DNA of 64,000 bases from Primula veris (Eukaryota > Streptophyta > Magnoliopsida > Ericales > Primulaceae), in assembly GCA_963682055.1 (NCBI GenBank), contig OY821745.1, forward strand, positions 16,623,501 to 16,687,500. The letters run 5' to 3'. A program made the translations under genes and the position numbers. Shown piece after piece: positions 41,901 through 52,696 of the stretch (position 1 is the stretch's first letter; every line of letters starts with the position of its first letter). The notes below the pieces were generated by a model. The model was not told where the DNA came from. It worked only from the letters and a program-made list of their open reading frames with translations, and made no database searches.

Positions 41901-44900
41901 TTAATTACCTCTGACTCTAATGATTTCTTGACTGGAGATTTCTTGAACCAAGATTTTACTGCCGAAGATTTCCTAGACTTAGGGATGGTTTTACCTGCAT
42001 TATGGATTTTATCCCCCTCTATCTTTACTGATTTCCTGGCAAAAGGTTTCCTACCCGGCGACTTTGATATGGTTGTCTATATTGTGGATTTGATCTCCCT
42101 CTAACTCTAGTGATTTCCTGGCCAGAGATTTCTTGACTGAATATTTAGGGATGGTTTCCCCTGTATTTTGGATTTGTTGTACTTTCCTCTCTACTGATTT
42201 CTTGGACAGATATTTCTTGACTGGAGACTTATGAATGGTTTCGTCGGTATTTTGGGTTTGTTGTACCTCCCTCTCTACTGATTTTCTGGCTGGAGACTTT
42301 TGGATGGTGTTTTGTTTATTGTTTATTTTATCCTCTAACCCTTAACAGTAACTCTTTAAACTTTCGAATTCAGCACGAAACTTTTTCTCCTTCTCTTGCC
42401 GCCCCTCTTCTCGTGCCTTTTCTAAGTTCTCAGCATGTTGCTCATGATATTGGTTGCATTTCTTTCCAAATATATCCGTTGGGGAAGGACCTAAACCGTG
42501 AGTAAGAACACGACCATGCTTATCAGGTCCAAGCACATCAGTAAACACTTTCTCCAAAAATTCTGGAGTGTGTTCAGATTCTGACTTTTCTTTGAACTTA
42601 TCTCGCATTTTATCCTGAATGCGTCATAAATAAATGAGAAATAGTCAAAAATATCATAACAAACCTCTACAACTAAATAAGACCCATAACGAAAAAAAAA
42701 AAACTAATCCTTAGAAATTAACAAGGACTAAATAATGATTCATTACATACCATTGCATGACCGGTAGCTCTACCAATTCCTTTATTAGTTTTCTGGTAAA
42801 CAGCTACTCTGTCCGGCTTTTTACCATTCTTAGTCATCTTCAATGGAAAACAATTTAGTATAGCACTATAAACACTTATATATAAGCCAGTAAACAATGT
42901 CGACTATTGTAAGTTAATATACCTCAACTCAAACATTTGCGTGAGATGTTCTACCGGTTAAGCGTGCCATAACCTTTTCTTGTTGATTTTGCTTATTGAT
43001 TATACTGATTGCCTATGTTAGTCAAGTTTAAGAAAATAAAAAAAAACATCAATCTGGGACTTGACAAAGATAAAATAGCGCGTGGGCATTTGAATAGCCA
43101 AAACTAGAATAACAATATGTAGCTTTCAGCTAGTAGTGATTTTATTCTATCTCACATGCATTTGGACCTTAGGAAAGAATTTAGGGAAGAAAAAATAAAA
43201 ATCACAAGAACAAGGGATGAATCATAAGAAATTTTTGATAGTTTATGCTCATTATTCACACAAGAAAAGGAAAATTTCAAACTTGTTGATTTTCTTCGAC
43301 ATAAAGTCTATCCTTGCGTATAAGTAAATTTTAGAACCTATACGCAAAGTTGGTCTTGGGTGAGAACGTGACCCTGTACCCCAGACATTGAACCCTTAGC
43401 ATTGTAGAATTAGCTAAAGGTTATGATTGGTTATACGTTCCTTTTTATATGCATTTTTCTTGGGTATGCTCTGAAGGAACCTATGGTCAAATTAGGTAGT
43501 ATAAATTTGGATTATTAGTGCTAGAAAAGGCATGTTTTTGGGCTGCATTTGTTAATAATATTAAATCTGGCTTATTAGTGCTAGAAAAGGCTTGTTTTAC
43601 AGTAACTAAATCGTAAAAATCAGTATACATATAGGCATGATGATGGGAAGTTCTATTGTCCATTACTATATCAACTAATTTTACCATAGGTTCTCTTCAA
43701 AGAGCATCCCCGGAAAAAAAAATGCATATAAAAAAGTACGTATAGCCAATCATAAACTCATTATAGCTAACTCTATAATTCTAAGGGTTCAAGGTCTGGG
43801 TACAGAGTGACGTTCTCACTCAAGACCAACTTTGCGTATAGGTTCTAAAGTTTACTTATGCAAAATGATAAACTATATGTCGAAGAAAATCAACAGGTTT
43901 AAAGCTCAATTTTTTGTTTCTTTTGCCTAAAAGCCGGAGTAGTTCAATTAATCCGCTAAACAGCGTAGCCATAGGTAAAAAAAAAGCCTTCAATATTAAT
44001 CATTGACAAGACCATAATTATAACACTTACATATACCGTTGACAATTTTATTTACCTTTGCCCTATCAGTGTCTTGGTATTGAACAAATACTTTCCATTG
44101 ATCAGCGTTTACACCATCAAGTGTACTTCATAGTCGTTCTGTATCATTATCAAATTTGTTGTAATGCGATTTTTTTAAAAGCGACTTCCAATTTCGCCAT
44201 TTCTTTCCGACGGACTTTAAGCAAACAACCTTGTAATGATCCGAAACGTTGACATTATCCTATAAAATTTATATATTATGAAAACATATGTAACACTGAG
44301 GACAATAAACTAATAGAAAGAAAGTATTAAAATATTTAATACTCGAATTACCTTCACCTCATTCCATATACGTTCTTTATATGTCTTCAGTTCTTTACAC
44401 CTCCAATCGCTATATATTATAGGACAGTAAGTCCCATTTCGAGCTATCACACCTAGTTGAGTTGCCAGTTTATCTGTATTTGGTCCAATTGGTTGGTAAA
44501 ACTCATTCAATTTGATATCGAGCTTCTTTCCCGTACCCCAATCTTTAGTAGGCCAAGATCGACCTCTTTTCTTCTTCTTCATCGGTGGTTGGGCTGGGGA
44601 ACCACTTGATAAATCTTCTAGATTCCAAATATACCAAAATGTGAATGATACAAATTCAGAGGGGAAAAGAGAGAAAAATACATAATAAATCTCGATCAGA
44701 CCAAACAATGTTCAAATCATTTTTATATATACGTATCCATCATAGACAGCCAAACTAATAAATTGACACCATGACAATAGAAAAATATCGCATGTACTTT
44801 GAAGTTTAGTGACTCAAATAGGACCTTGTGACTCTTAAATGTGCCTTAGCATTTCTTATTTGTTTTTTATAGCACGCACAACTTGCTGAACATGAATGCC

Positions 44901-45691
44901 ACTTAATTTAATCCAACCATATTAGTGAAAGACTTTGACAAACAAAGGAGCTGCTAGAGTTTTGACACCATCTATAATCAGCCCTCATCTTGTATCCTTC
45001 TTAGGCCTAACAAAATACACACATTTTCTGTCCTAGATTAAAATTGCAAAACAGTGAGCAATTATTAAAAGAAAAACTTTTCATCCCTTTAACTCTCTAT
45101 TTCTGAGAACTAGGTCTACAAATAAGAGAAAAAAGGTAAACACGTTGCTCATAAACAGATTATCAAACAAATCTTAATTCTAGTACTAGTACCTTCATTT
45201 TTTGTCCCAGTTTTTCATTATAAAACAGTGAGCAATGTAAAATACTATTCTACAACAATTAACCTGGTAAGAATTTTGAACACAGAGGTGCAAAAGAAAA
45301 AAAACTTCATGACCCACCATGAAAATAAAGCATCACAAATGTTTGTTGAACATTTTAGTAAATTAAGATTTCAAATGCGATAATCATCATATACTGTAGA
45401 GTTATATATGAAGCGGACACACATGGAAATTATAGTTTAAGTGTGAGCCATTTTTCAAAATAAGACCGGAACTAGTCCAATGTGTTTGCATCAATTATAT
45501 ATTTTTTATAAAAAAAGATATATGCATATGAAAAACAAATCAACTAAAAGAACCTGCTATATTTTCGTCGTTATGGGGAGGGGCTGAGTTTTAACCAGGG
45601 ACTTCTAAATCATGAGTACAAGTTTTTGATGTTGATCGTTGCAAAGAATCGGCCATAGGTCCAATAGAAAAACGAGCCCTTGGTTTTCCCA
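41900..45691 (-). pseudogene. CACTA accessory protein gene (Transposase_24, Ptta/En/Spm), multi-exon, broken
   Basis: Exons with GT/AG borders and agreeing phases: 45691-45557 (MGKPRARFSIGP..., one TAA), 44617-44352 (core: KKLDIKLNEFYQPIGPNTDK, ATQLGVIARNG, WRCKELKTYKERIW), 44259-44056 (one TGA), 43012-42923 (KVMARLTGRTSHANV, one TGA), 42837-42751 (KKPDRVAVYQKTNKG) and 42614 onwards (TPEFLEKVFTDVLGPDKHGR, stop at 42342). The last exon continues past its stop into repeated SPVKKYLSKKSVE-type units. The QPIGPN...ARNG and VLGP...GR motifs are those of PF03004. A TNPA-like DNA-binding role is known for this class; this copy has four or more stops. Confidence 0.75.
43279..43900. mobile_element. 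Long-inverted-repeat element (about 220-bp arms) nested in the CACTA gene
   Basis: Left arm 43279 to about 43497 and right arm about 43680-43900 are inverted copies. Shared blocks include GTTGATTTTCTTCGACATA, AGAACCTATACGCAAAGTTG, TGAGAACGT and TTTATATGCATTTTT. The spacer has two copies of ATTAGTGCTAGAAAAGGC. It falls between exons 3 and 4 of the Transposase_24 gene, that is, in an intron. Foldback- or MULE-like; no target duplication identified. Confidence 0.75.
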
Positions 45692-46358
45692 TTCTTTACC
45701 TGTACTAACATCAACACTTACATCAGACTTTCACCCGCAATGAAAAACAACTATGCTATATTGTAATAAAAAGATAGGATATATCTAAAATGCCCATACT
45801 CCACATAGTTGTAGTAATTCAAAGATTTGTAGTACATATTTGAAATCTGATCAAATGAACTTATAATTGCTAGCAACTGAAAAGAACTATATAAATCTCC
45901 GAAAATCACTAGGTGCATACAAAAAAAACTTTATAAAAAGAAAAGGCAAAAGGCATGTGGAGAAAATAAGATTGCTGCAATCCAATAACAGTAAAAAAAG
46001 ATACCATTAGCTACAGAGATCATATCTCATATATGCATAAATCAGGGTCGACATACAGAATATATTGAATAGCTAAAAGAAAAAAATCCACATCTAAGAA
46101 GTATATGAAAAACTAGAAACATTGAAAAAGTAGGAGTAGGCTAGACCAATCAAATTCAGGTTAAAACCTAAAATGCCAATTTCACAAAGCCTAACTAATC
46201 CAGATGCCCATAACTCTTAGCAATAAAAACAGATAATAAAAACAGAGCATCGGCAATAAGTTGAAAAGCTTGAAAACTTCATCCCATGTATACAAGAAAG
46301 ACATAGTACTTAAGTTATGAGTTGGTCTCTCTCTAAAAAAATACTAGTCAAAAGGTAA
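45692..46358. other. Non-coding CACTA interior
   Basis: AT-rich, between the DUF4216 piece and the Transposase_24 gene. No motif seen. Confidence 0.4.
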
Positions 46359-47045
46359 TCATTCATCATCCCCATCCATGTCATCGTCATCACTAATTTT
46401 ATTATTAACGTCCTCATCATCACTAGAATCATCAACTAAATCCTCATTGTCGCTTAAAAGATAATCTTCAGAAAAATACTCATCTTCATCTTTGTCATCT
46501 TCATCACCAGGATCATCCTCCTCGTTTAAATTATCATCAACTAGGATTCCAACCCCATCGTCATCTTCATCACCAATCTCATCCTCTTCTTCTAAATTTT
46601 CATCAACTAGTGTTTCAGCCCCATCCTGCATTACACTTGTATCATTATCTTCAGTGGATGTCGGAACACTTAGTTCTTGAACATTATCAAGCAAATCATA
46701 CACATCTCTAGGAAACATTTTCTTCACTAGCTGCCAATCTTTTTCAACGGGATCTTGTATGTACCAAACTTGTTTCGCTTGTGACACGAGAATAAATGGC
46801 TCATCTGATGGACGATTATGCTTATATAAAAGATGATTGAAATTTACAAGCATGCAACCAGATTCATCCTTTTTAGCACCAACACTATTATCAGCCCAAT
46901 CACATTTAAATAGCATAAACTTAAAGTCGTTTGTATATCTGAGCTCAATCATATCAGTTAAAATCCCATAAAAATCAATTTCACCCAAGACCGGACGATT
47001 ATCTCGTGAACTTGCAAAACTGTTGGTTTCAATACGATCATTAGA
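46359..47045 (-). pseudogene. CACTA transposase C-terminal fragment (DUF4216)
   Basis: Open from an AG acceptor at 47047-47046 to the stop at 46359. It reads SFASSRDNRPVLGEIDFYGI, ELRYTNDFKFMLFKCDW, LVNFNHLLYKHN and VSQAKQVWYIQDP, which are the ordered motifs of DUF4216, the domain following TNP2 in plant CACTA transposases. The last about 110 residues are an Asp/Glu-rich acidic tail. No TNP2/Transposase_21 or DUF4218 exon lies upstream within the element, so this is a truncated remainder. Confidence 0.8.
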
Positions 47046-47374
47046 CTGAAGTTTAAATTTATATACGTTATATTGATACTTTAGTCAACAAATTTAGATG
47101 GCTAAAAACAGCACTACGTTTGATCAATAAGTATGTATGTTAATTGATGTATTATCTATCTTAAAAGCATACATGTACTATAAGAAACAAAAGGGCTAGA
47201 ATGAATTGAAGTTAAACTAAAGAAAAAACAAAGATTTGAAACCAAAATTATGTCCAAGAAAGATAGTTGTAGACATATAAATCAATTCTGGTTATAATTA
47301 AACAAGTAAGAAACAACACCAACAAATCAAAGATGGATATAGAATTACCTTTTTATCTCTTCAAACAGTGAGGG

Positions 47375-47422
47375 AGGAAGGGAAGGAGAGAGGGAGAGAA
47401 AGAGAAAGAGAAAGAGAGGGAG
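47375..47422. repeat. GA-rich microsatellite
   Basis: Purine run of GAGG/GAAA units, (GAAAGA)n-like. Confidence 0.8.
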
Positions 47423-47540
47423 ACGTGGATATAAGGTGTTTTTATAAGAGAGGGAAAACTGACAGTGTTTTCGCGCAATTATAATACGGAAGACAAAAAT
47501 ATTTTGTTTAGATAGGATTAAAATTAGGCAGTTATCATTA

Positions 47541-47548
47541 ATCATAAT
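47541..47548. repeat. Target-site duplication of nested hAT-type element (left)
   Basis: ATCATAAT, repeated exactly at 48618-48625. Eight bases is the hAT length. Confidence 0.85.
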
Positions 47549-48617
47549 TAGGAATGCCAAAAACATCCAACACCCAAAAATCGTAATAACCGACCCGTCA
47601 CTGAATTGTTTTTGGGTCTATCCAACCCAACCCCGCCAGTTCTTGGGGCGTGTATGGTTCTCAATTCTATATCGTGGACCCGACCTGTAGACCCGACCCG
47701 CAGAACCGACCCGCATACCCGAATTATAGAACCGCAATATATACCCATATTTTAAAAATATTATATATACATATTATGTATGTGCAACAAAAATTGGATA
47801 AATGCATGAGAAAAAACACAATAAAAACTCATATAACGGCGAGTGAAGAAATATGAAATGTTTTTGAATATGTACGAAGACACGGTTGAAGATTTAACAT
47901 TGAACCATTAGTTTTTATGATGTTTTTATACTTATTTTATTTTTCATTAGTCGCTCATTTACTTTTTTTCTTTTATGTCTTGTGGGATTTTTTCCTCATA
48001 CTTTTTATATTTATCATTAATAATATAAAAATATGAGTTTTCCCTCCATTTAATAAAAAAATAGTTTTTAATATTTGTTATGATTACAATTTTTACGATT
48101 TATTTTTAATTCAGTCTATATTTTTTAATAATTTAGGAAAATCATTAACAATAAAATGGGTAATTAAGAAAATGAAAAATGGAACCATTAGTTTGTAATG
48201 TTTAAGTGATTGTGTAATGTTTACGTGATTCAGTAATCAACCAAACACATTGTTAACCAATATGAAGCAAAAAAAATTAATAGTACCTCATTACTTTGTT
48301 TACTTTTAACAAGTAAGCTAAGAACATATAGGAAAGAACATTGGAAAATAATATTCATTATCAATATTAAAAATACCATTTAGAAAATAACATCAAGAAA
48401 AGTAAAATAAATTTTACGAATTTTGGGTATTTTGGGTAAATACCCACACCGCGAACCGTTATACCCATTACAAATACGGTATGGGTCAGGTAAAATAAGT
48501 AAAGAAAAGTTATATAGACCCGACCCGTAGATGAAAAAAAATCGCTAAAACTGTTAACCAAATACCCAAAAACCGTTGGGTTGGGTCGGGTCGGGTCGGG
48601 TAAAATTGACACCCCTA
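47549..48617. mobile_element. Non-autonomous hAT-type element nested in CACTA
   Basis: Ends TAGGAATGCC... and ...GACACCCCTA (inverted: TAGGGGTGTC), flanked by perfect 8-bp duplications ATCATAAT. Both subterminal regions carry repeats of GACCCG / CGGGT (47675-47720 and 48570-48600), a pattern seen in plant hAT relatives with TAGGGGTGTCAA ends. 1069 bp without a transposase frame. It inserted into the right subterminal region of the CACTA element and is therefore younger. Confidence 0.85.
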
Positions 48618-48639
48618 ATCATAATCATATTACTATTTT

Positions 48640-48839
48640 ATTTAAATATTTGAGTATTTAAGGTGGTTAGTAAAATTAAAGTATCTAATAATAGTGTAAA
48701 AGAGGCGTTTAATTAAAACCGCCTCTAATAGACCATCATTAAAGACGTTTAAGCGAACCATCTCTATTGTTCATTTTTAGAGGCGGTTTTGTAACCGCCT
48801 CATAGAAAAGCGTCTTAATAGACCTATTTTCCTGTAGTG
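48640..48839. repeat. CACTA right subterminal repeats and terminal inverted repeat
   Basis: GAGGCGTTTAATTAAAACCG, AGAGGCGGTTTTGTAACCGC and similar words, ending in the inverted 19-bp terminal repeat. Confidence 0.85.
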
Positions 48840-48842
48840 ATT

Positions 48843-49511
48843 GTTTAATGTTATGGCAAATATTTATGTTTTTTTTCCTTTTCCTGAACAAGGTATAAAT
48901 TCTTAATTCAGCTTTTCTGCTATTTCTTTTACCTAAAAAGGTTATTTATCATGATTCGAGTGAGTTTTCTACTCCTCTTAAATGTGTTCAGGTACAATGT
49001 ACAAAAAGGAGGTTCATAAACTCATTCAAATATGGTTTGTCATGATTGTTTTCAACTTCAAGGACTTAAAATTCTTACCCTCCAAAAAAAGGACTCAAAA
49101 TTCTTAAATGTAGAACCGAAATTTTCATTTAGCACGTTTTCTAGGTCACTAATACTTAGAATGGGTCTGTGCTTCATGACCATTATGATTCAGAACAGAA
49201 ACAGTTGGTCAACACGAGTGACGGATTTGTATCTGGGCACTGACCGTATTTCCAGAAAAAAGCCAATCGCATAGACCATGCCTATTTATAAATTAAGCTT
49301 CTTATTTATGGGGATATTTTTAAAAGTATGGCGTGCATTAAACCATAATTTTTTTTTTCAAATTTACTGTTTCATGTAGCAAATGACCAATGATGCATAA
49401 TATATAAACTATACTTTTATAGTCTTCTATCGGTCAAGGGCCTCAACAAATAACGGCATATTATGTAGATGTTAAACTTCTACGGATTTCAGTTCTGATT
49501 AAAAGTAGTAA
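48843..49511. other. Intergenic DNA between CACTA and E2
   Basis: No coding or repeat structure recognised in about 670 bp. Confidence 0.45.
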
Positions 49512-50080
49512 TGAAGCAATAAATCGGTGTCGTTATACTTTTCAACGATAATATAATGAGTAAAAGATAATAAATATTGGACACTTCGTTGTTCTTTATT
49601 ATTGCTCGGTGATTATTCTTGCTCGGTTTACAATTTATTATTACACTTGTGCTCGGTCTAGTAATTTAATCTTAGTCTTGGTCTTTATCTTTCTCTTCGG
49701 TGCTCGATCTTCAATTGATCTCGATTTGCTTTCTAGTGAGATAAGCTCTGACAGGTTTTTCTTATATATCTCTTTCTCTGAGATTTTTCAGATGGATTTC
49801 AGGTCCTTCTTCCAGTGAAGGTACGTGGCTATTTATAGGCACTTATGCCTCATAGGATGTTGACAAATATCTCCATCTCATGCGTCATCTCATAGGCTTT
49901 TCCCCTGTGGGCCTTCACTAATTGGGCTAAGATACTTATTGTATAATTGCTTGTCCCTAAGTGTGGAAAGTACTCTTATACCATGAGTCTTATTATTCAA
50001 GCATTGGATACCCTCTAATAATGTTTGGGTCGATTTATACCCGAATAGATATATTCGGGTCTAATTTTTGTGTTCTATCA
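49512..50080 (-). repeat. E2 3' LTR
   Basis: About 569 bp. On the minus strand it starts TGATAGAACACAAAAATTAG at 50080, has GCCTATAAATAGCC, and ends ...TTATTGCTTCA at 49512, the length and layout of the E1 LTR. The left boundary is inferred from alignment to E1 and the terminal CA. Confidence 0.85.
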
Positions 50081-50291
50081 AGTGCTCCCTGACTTCTTTG
50101 GTGTGGTCTCCACGATGAGGGAGTCATGATCGGTCTTACAAGGACATTACTTCGGTTTTGCTATTCCCAATGTTTCATCGAGAAGCGTAATAGATTTATA
50201 ACTGTTTCCTTGTGGCCATTTAATGTCATTGGGAATTTCAAGCATGCTATCTTGCTTCAAGGTGACTCTTGACCTTCCCACATTTGTCCAT

Positions 50292-50299
50292 TATAAAAG
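50292..50299 (+). promoter_or_regulatory. TATA box of E2 gene a
   Basis: TTATAAAAGGG, 62 bp before ATG 50354. The preceding CTTGCTTCAAGGTGACTCTT resembles the upstream region of gene b, so the promoter was duplicated with the gene. Confidence 0.6.
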
Positions 50300-50353
50300 G
50301 GATTGCACCCTCTTTATAAACATTCAATTAATTAACACCTCGCTAGTAACGTC

Positions 50354-50695
50354 ATGGCCTCTCCCAATGGTTCTACGGGTGACAACTCTCCTGAATACAT
50401 TGCTTACTTAGAAAACGAGGTCCAGAAAGCTCGTATTGTGAAGAGGAAGTTTGCTGTTGTGGCAAGAGAATTTCTCAGGGTACCAGACTACATGAAAATA
50501 TTGTCTGATATTGACGCGGCTCATCACATGACGATGGCTGATCGGGATTGGGCCTATGAACGGATAAAGAAGCTCGAGGCTTCCCGGGATAAGCATAAGG
50601 CGGCAAAAAGGGCTTATAAGCTTGCCTTCAAGGAGCTGCATGCTCGGTCCAAACCTGGATCAGATGACGTTGAAGCAAGCTCCTCCTCGGGATAA
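50354..50695 (+). CDS. E2 antisense gene a: coiled-coil protein, 113 aa
   Basis: MASPNGSTGDNSPEYIAYLE..., then HHMTMADRDWAYERIKKLEA and AAKRAYKLAFKELHARSKPG, acidic/Ser end. Open and of normal length although E2 pol is wrecked. Orthologue of E1 33398-33718. Helical and charged; no known domain. An AATAAA follows at 50760. Confidence 0.75.
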   Translation: MASPNGSTGDNSPEYIAYLENEVQKARIVKRKFAVVAREFLRVPDYMKILSDIDAAHHMTMADRDWAYERIKKLEASRDKHKAAKRAYKLAFKELHARSKPGSDDVEASSSSG

Positions 50696-50925
50696 TTAGC
50701 TTTTGTATTTTCTTTTTTGTTTGGTGGCATCACCTATTTGTAACTTGATTATTGAAATTAATAAAACATTTCCTTATTCTCATTCTTGTCTGTTTACTTT
50801 CCCAATACCTTATTGGATGACGTAATTGGACTGAAACCGTTTTTAGGTAGCCATAAATGTCATTGGGAAGTCCAAGAGGGTTATCTTGCTTCGAGGGGAC
50901 CTTTGACCTACCCACTATCTATCCT

Positions 50926-50933
50926 TATAAATA
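50926..50933 (+). promoter_or_regulatory. TATA box of E2 gene b
   Basis: TTATAAATAGGGGGCTG, 55 bp before ATG 50981. Upstream GACCTTTGACCTACCC is shared with E1 gene b. Confidence 0.65.
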
Positions 50934-50980
50934 GGGGGCTGTATCTGCTCCCTTTGTATAACACACTTTATAACGACCCA

Positions 50981-51331
50981 ATGGCTTCCCCTTATGGATC
51001 TAGTGGAGATAACCTCCCTGAATACGTCGCCCATCTAGAGGAGGAGGTTAGGAAAGCACGTATTCATAAAAGGAGGTTTGCCTTCTTAGCGAAGGAAGCT
51101 CTTCGAGCCCCTGAACTGGAGGAAAAATTGGCCTCCTTGGAAGGAGATTATCAGATGGCCTTGATCGAGAAGGGTTGGGCGCTTGCTCGGATTAAAGAGC
51201 TCGAGGCCTCTCGGGATAGGCATAAGAAGTCTAAGAGGGCTTACAAACTGGCCCTCAAAGAGTTGTATGCTCGGTCCAAGAAGAGGCCGGATGATGAAGG
51301 AGGCTCTTCTACTAAATATTTATTTTTGTAA
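50981..51331 (+). CDS. E2 antisense gene b: coiled-coil protein, 116 aa
   Basis: ATG 50981 (MASPYGSSGDNLPEYVAHLE) chosen because gene a and E1 b start alike; frames open further upstream are untranslated leader. Middle ELEEKLASLEGDYQ; end KKSKRAYKLALKELYARSKK then RPDDEGGSS. Open. Paralogue of a. AATAAA at 51383. Confidence 0.75.
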   Translation: MASPYGSSGDNLPEYVAHLEEEVRKARIHKRRFAFLAKEALRAPELEEKLASLEGDYQMALIEKGWALARIKELEASRDRHKKSKRAYKLALKELYARSKKRPDDEGGSSTKYLFL

Positions 51332-51727
51332 TCTCCTTTTTGTTTGACTGGCCTCTCTTTGTAATGGAGCTTCTGAAGTTTTAATAAAATATCTTATTCT
51401 CGTTCTTATCTGTTTTATTTTCCCAACGTAATTTACCTTTACTGTATTTCTCTTTATCACGAGCGTGTGGCGTTATTAATGGGCTTCTTTAAACCCTGTG
51501 CATGATCTTATCCACTGAGTTTTCTCGAGCCCTGTGCAAAGAATCCTATTTAATACTATTAAGATCGTTGCACTTCTCTACAATGACACGTATGTAACTG
51601 CCTTTCCCAAATAATAGCACGAATCCAAGAGTCTCTTTTGAACAGTCGTGTCTCTTTAATGCACACGCTTCTTTAAACCTTTTGGCAAACGGTTGTGATT
51701 CCCACTTTATTGCCTCTCTTAATTAAT

Positions 51728-51735
51728 ATATAAAT
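51728..51735 (+). promoter_or_regulatory. TATA box of E2 gene c
   Basis: ATATAAATACCCC, about 110 bp before ATG 51838; a 40-bp (TA)n expansion lies between. Confidence 0.6.
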
Positions 51736-51785
51736 ACCCCTTTGAAGTATGTCTTTCTTCATAATCTCCTCATATATTCTTTCTG

Positions 51786-51822
<37 letters not shown>
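51786..51822. repeat. (TA)n microsatellite
   Basis: About 18 TA units in the 5' leader of E2 gene c, which lengthens the TATA-to-ATG distance compared with E1. Confidence 0.95.
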
Positions 51823-51824
<2 letters not shown>

Positions 51825-51837
51825 CCTGTAAATTGCA

Positions 51838-52131
51838 ATGGCTGCCCCATTTTCTGGGTCTGCTTTGGCCTTGAAGGTAGAGGCTTTTGAAGCCTCTTAT
51901 GGTAATGTCCTGAAGATGTTAAGAGATGCTGAGGCAGAGTTGAGAGAGATGCGTTCTCATCATGCCGAGATGGTGAGGGAGTTGACTTGGCTGAGGGACG
52001 AGTTGGACTATTGCAGGCGTGCTCATCAATCTTTGATCGATGAGAACAATGTTCTGAGGGGGAATCCTTCGCTACAAGATACTGTAATACCTGCGGGGCC
52101 CTCTCATCGATACCGACCAACTTCGCCCTAA
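51838..52131 (+). CDS. E2 antisense gene c: coiled-coil protein, 97 aa
   Basis: MAAPFSGSALALKVEAFEAS, then LRDAEAELREMRSHHAEMVR and VRELTWLRDELDYCRRA, tail AGPSHRYRPTSP. Same length as E1 c, with most positions alike. Open. No known family. Confidence 0.75.
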   Translation: MAAPFSGSALALKVEAFEASYGNVLKMLRDAEAELREMRSHHAEMVRELTWLRDELDYCRRAHQSLIDENNVLRGNPSLQDTVIPAGPSHRYRPTSP

Positions 52132-52242
52132 GCGCCCTAATTAATTGCTTTATTCTCTTGCGCTCTGTTTTATACTTTGTTATCTCTTTTTTTCTCTTTT
52201 TTTCCCTTTTTGTTTGGTTGTGTTTCTTGTTCGCTTTGCTCT

Positions 52243-52335
52243 TTGATGTAATCGATCTCCTTTGGATGTTTTGTCCTCTGATGTAATCGATCTCCTTTAG
52301 ATGTTTTGTCCTCTGATGTAATGAACGCCTGTGTA
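52243..52335. repeat. 33-bp tandem repeat after E2 gene c
   Basis: GATGTAATCGATCTCCTTTG/AGATGTTTTGTCCTCT occurs two and a half times. Same position as the GATGTAATAGA repeats in E1. Confidence 0.8.
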
Positions 52336-52583
52336 TTCCATCTTTATTAATGAAACAAATATTTGCATATTCTATTGCTCCTCTTTTTATGTTGCATTTG
52401 TGGTTTGTCGTTTTCTGGAACGTCATATCTTCGAATATCTTGTTACCTTTCTCTATTTTTGTACTGTACCCATGTGATATCTGAGGCATGTGTCAGACGG
52501 CCAAAGATGTGTTTTCGCAGACATGGTCAGTCAAAGATGCATGTTCCCAAGCATTGTCAGTCAATGACGTACTATTTTTGCTC

Positions 52584-52590
52584 TATAAAT
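52584..52590 (+). promoter_or_regulatory. TATA box of E2 gene d
   Basis: CTATAAATACTC, 113 bp before ATG 52697. Confidence 0.55.
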
Positions 52591-52696
52591 ACTCTTCCAT
52601 CTTTCTTCAAGTGGTATCATCATCTTGCATAAGTTTCTCTTACTAATACTTGCCCTCTCTTCTTTTTCCTTTTTGGTTGTATACCTACTTTTAAGA

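Larger units (their letters stand above)
39929..48839 (-). mobile_element. CACTA (En/Spm) DNA transposon, 8.9 kb, defective
   Basis: Ends are CACTACAGGAAAATAGGTC (left) and its inverted copy GACCTATTTTCCTGTAGTG (right), flanked by 3-bp duplications ATT. Both ends have dense subterminal repeats of GGCGGTT and AAGCGCCT, the usual binding sites of the element's own DNA-binding protein. Genes lie on the minus strand: a DUF4216 piece and, downstream, a six-or-more-exon Transposase_24 gene with stops. The catalytic TNP2/Transposase_21 part is missing, so the copy is non-autonomous. A hAT-type element and a long inverted repeat are nested inside. Confidence 0.95.

Noticed and set aside
46492..46680. 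Ser/Pro-rich plus-strand frame
   Set aside because: Reverse complement of the acidic tail of the DUF4216 fragment.
52625..52696. N-terminal hydrophobic extension of E2 gene d
   Set aside because: Not present in E1 d and lies between the TATA box and the conserved start; treated as 5' UTR.
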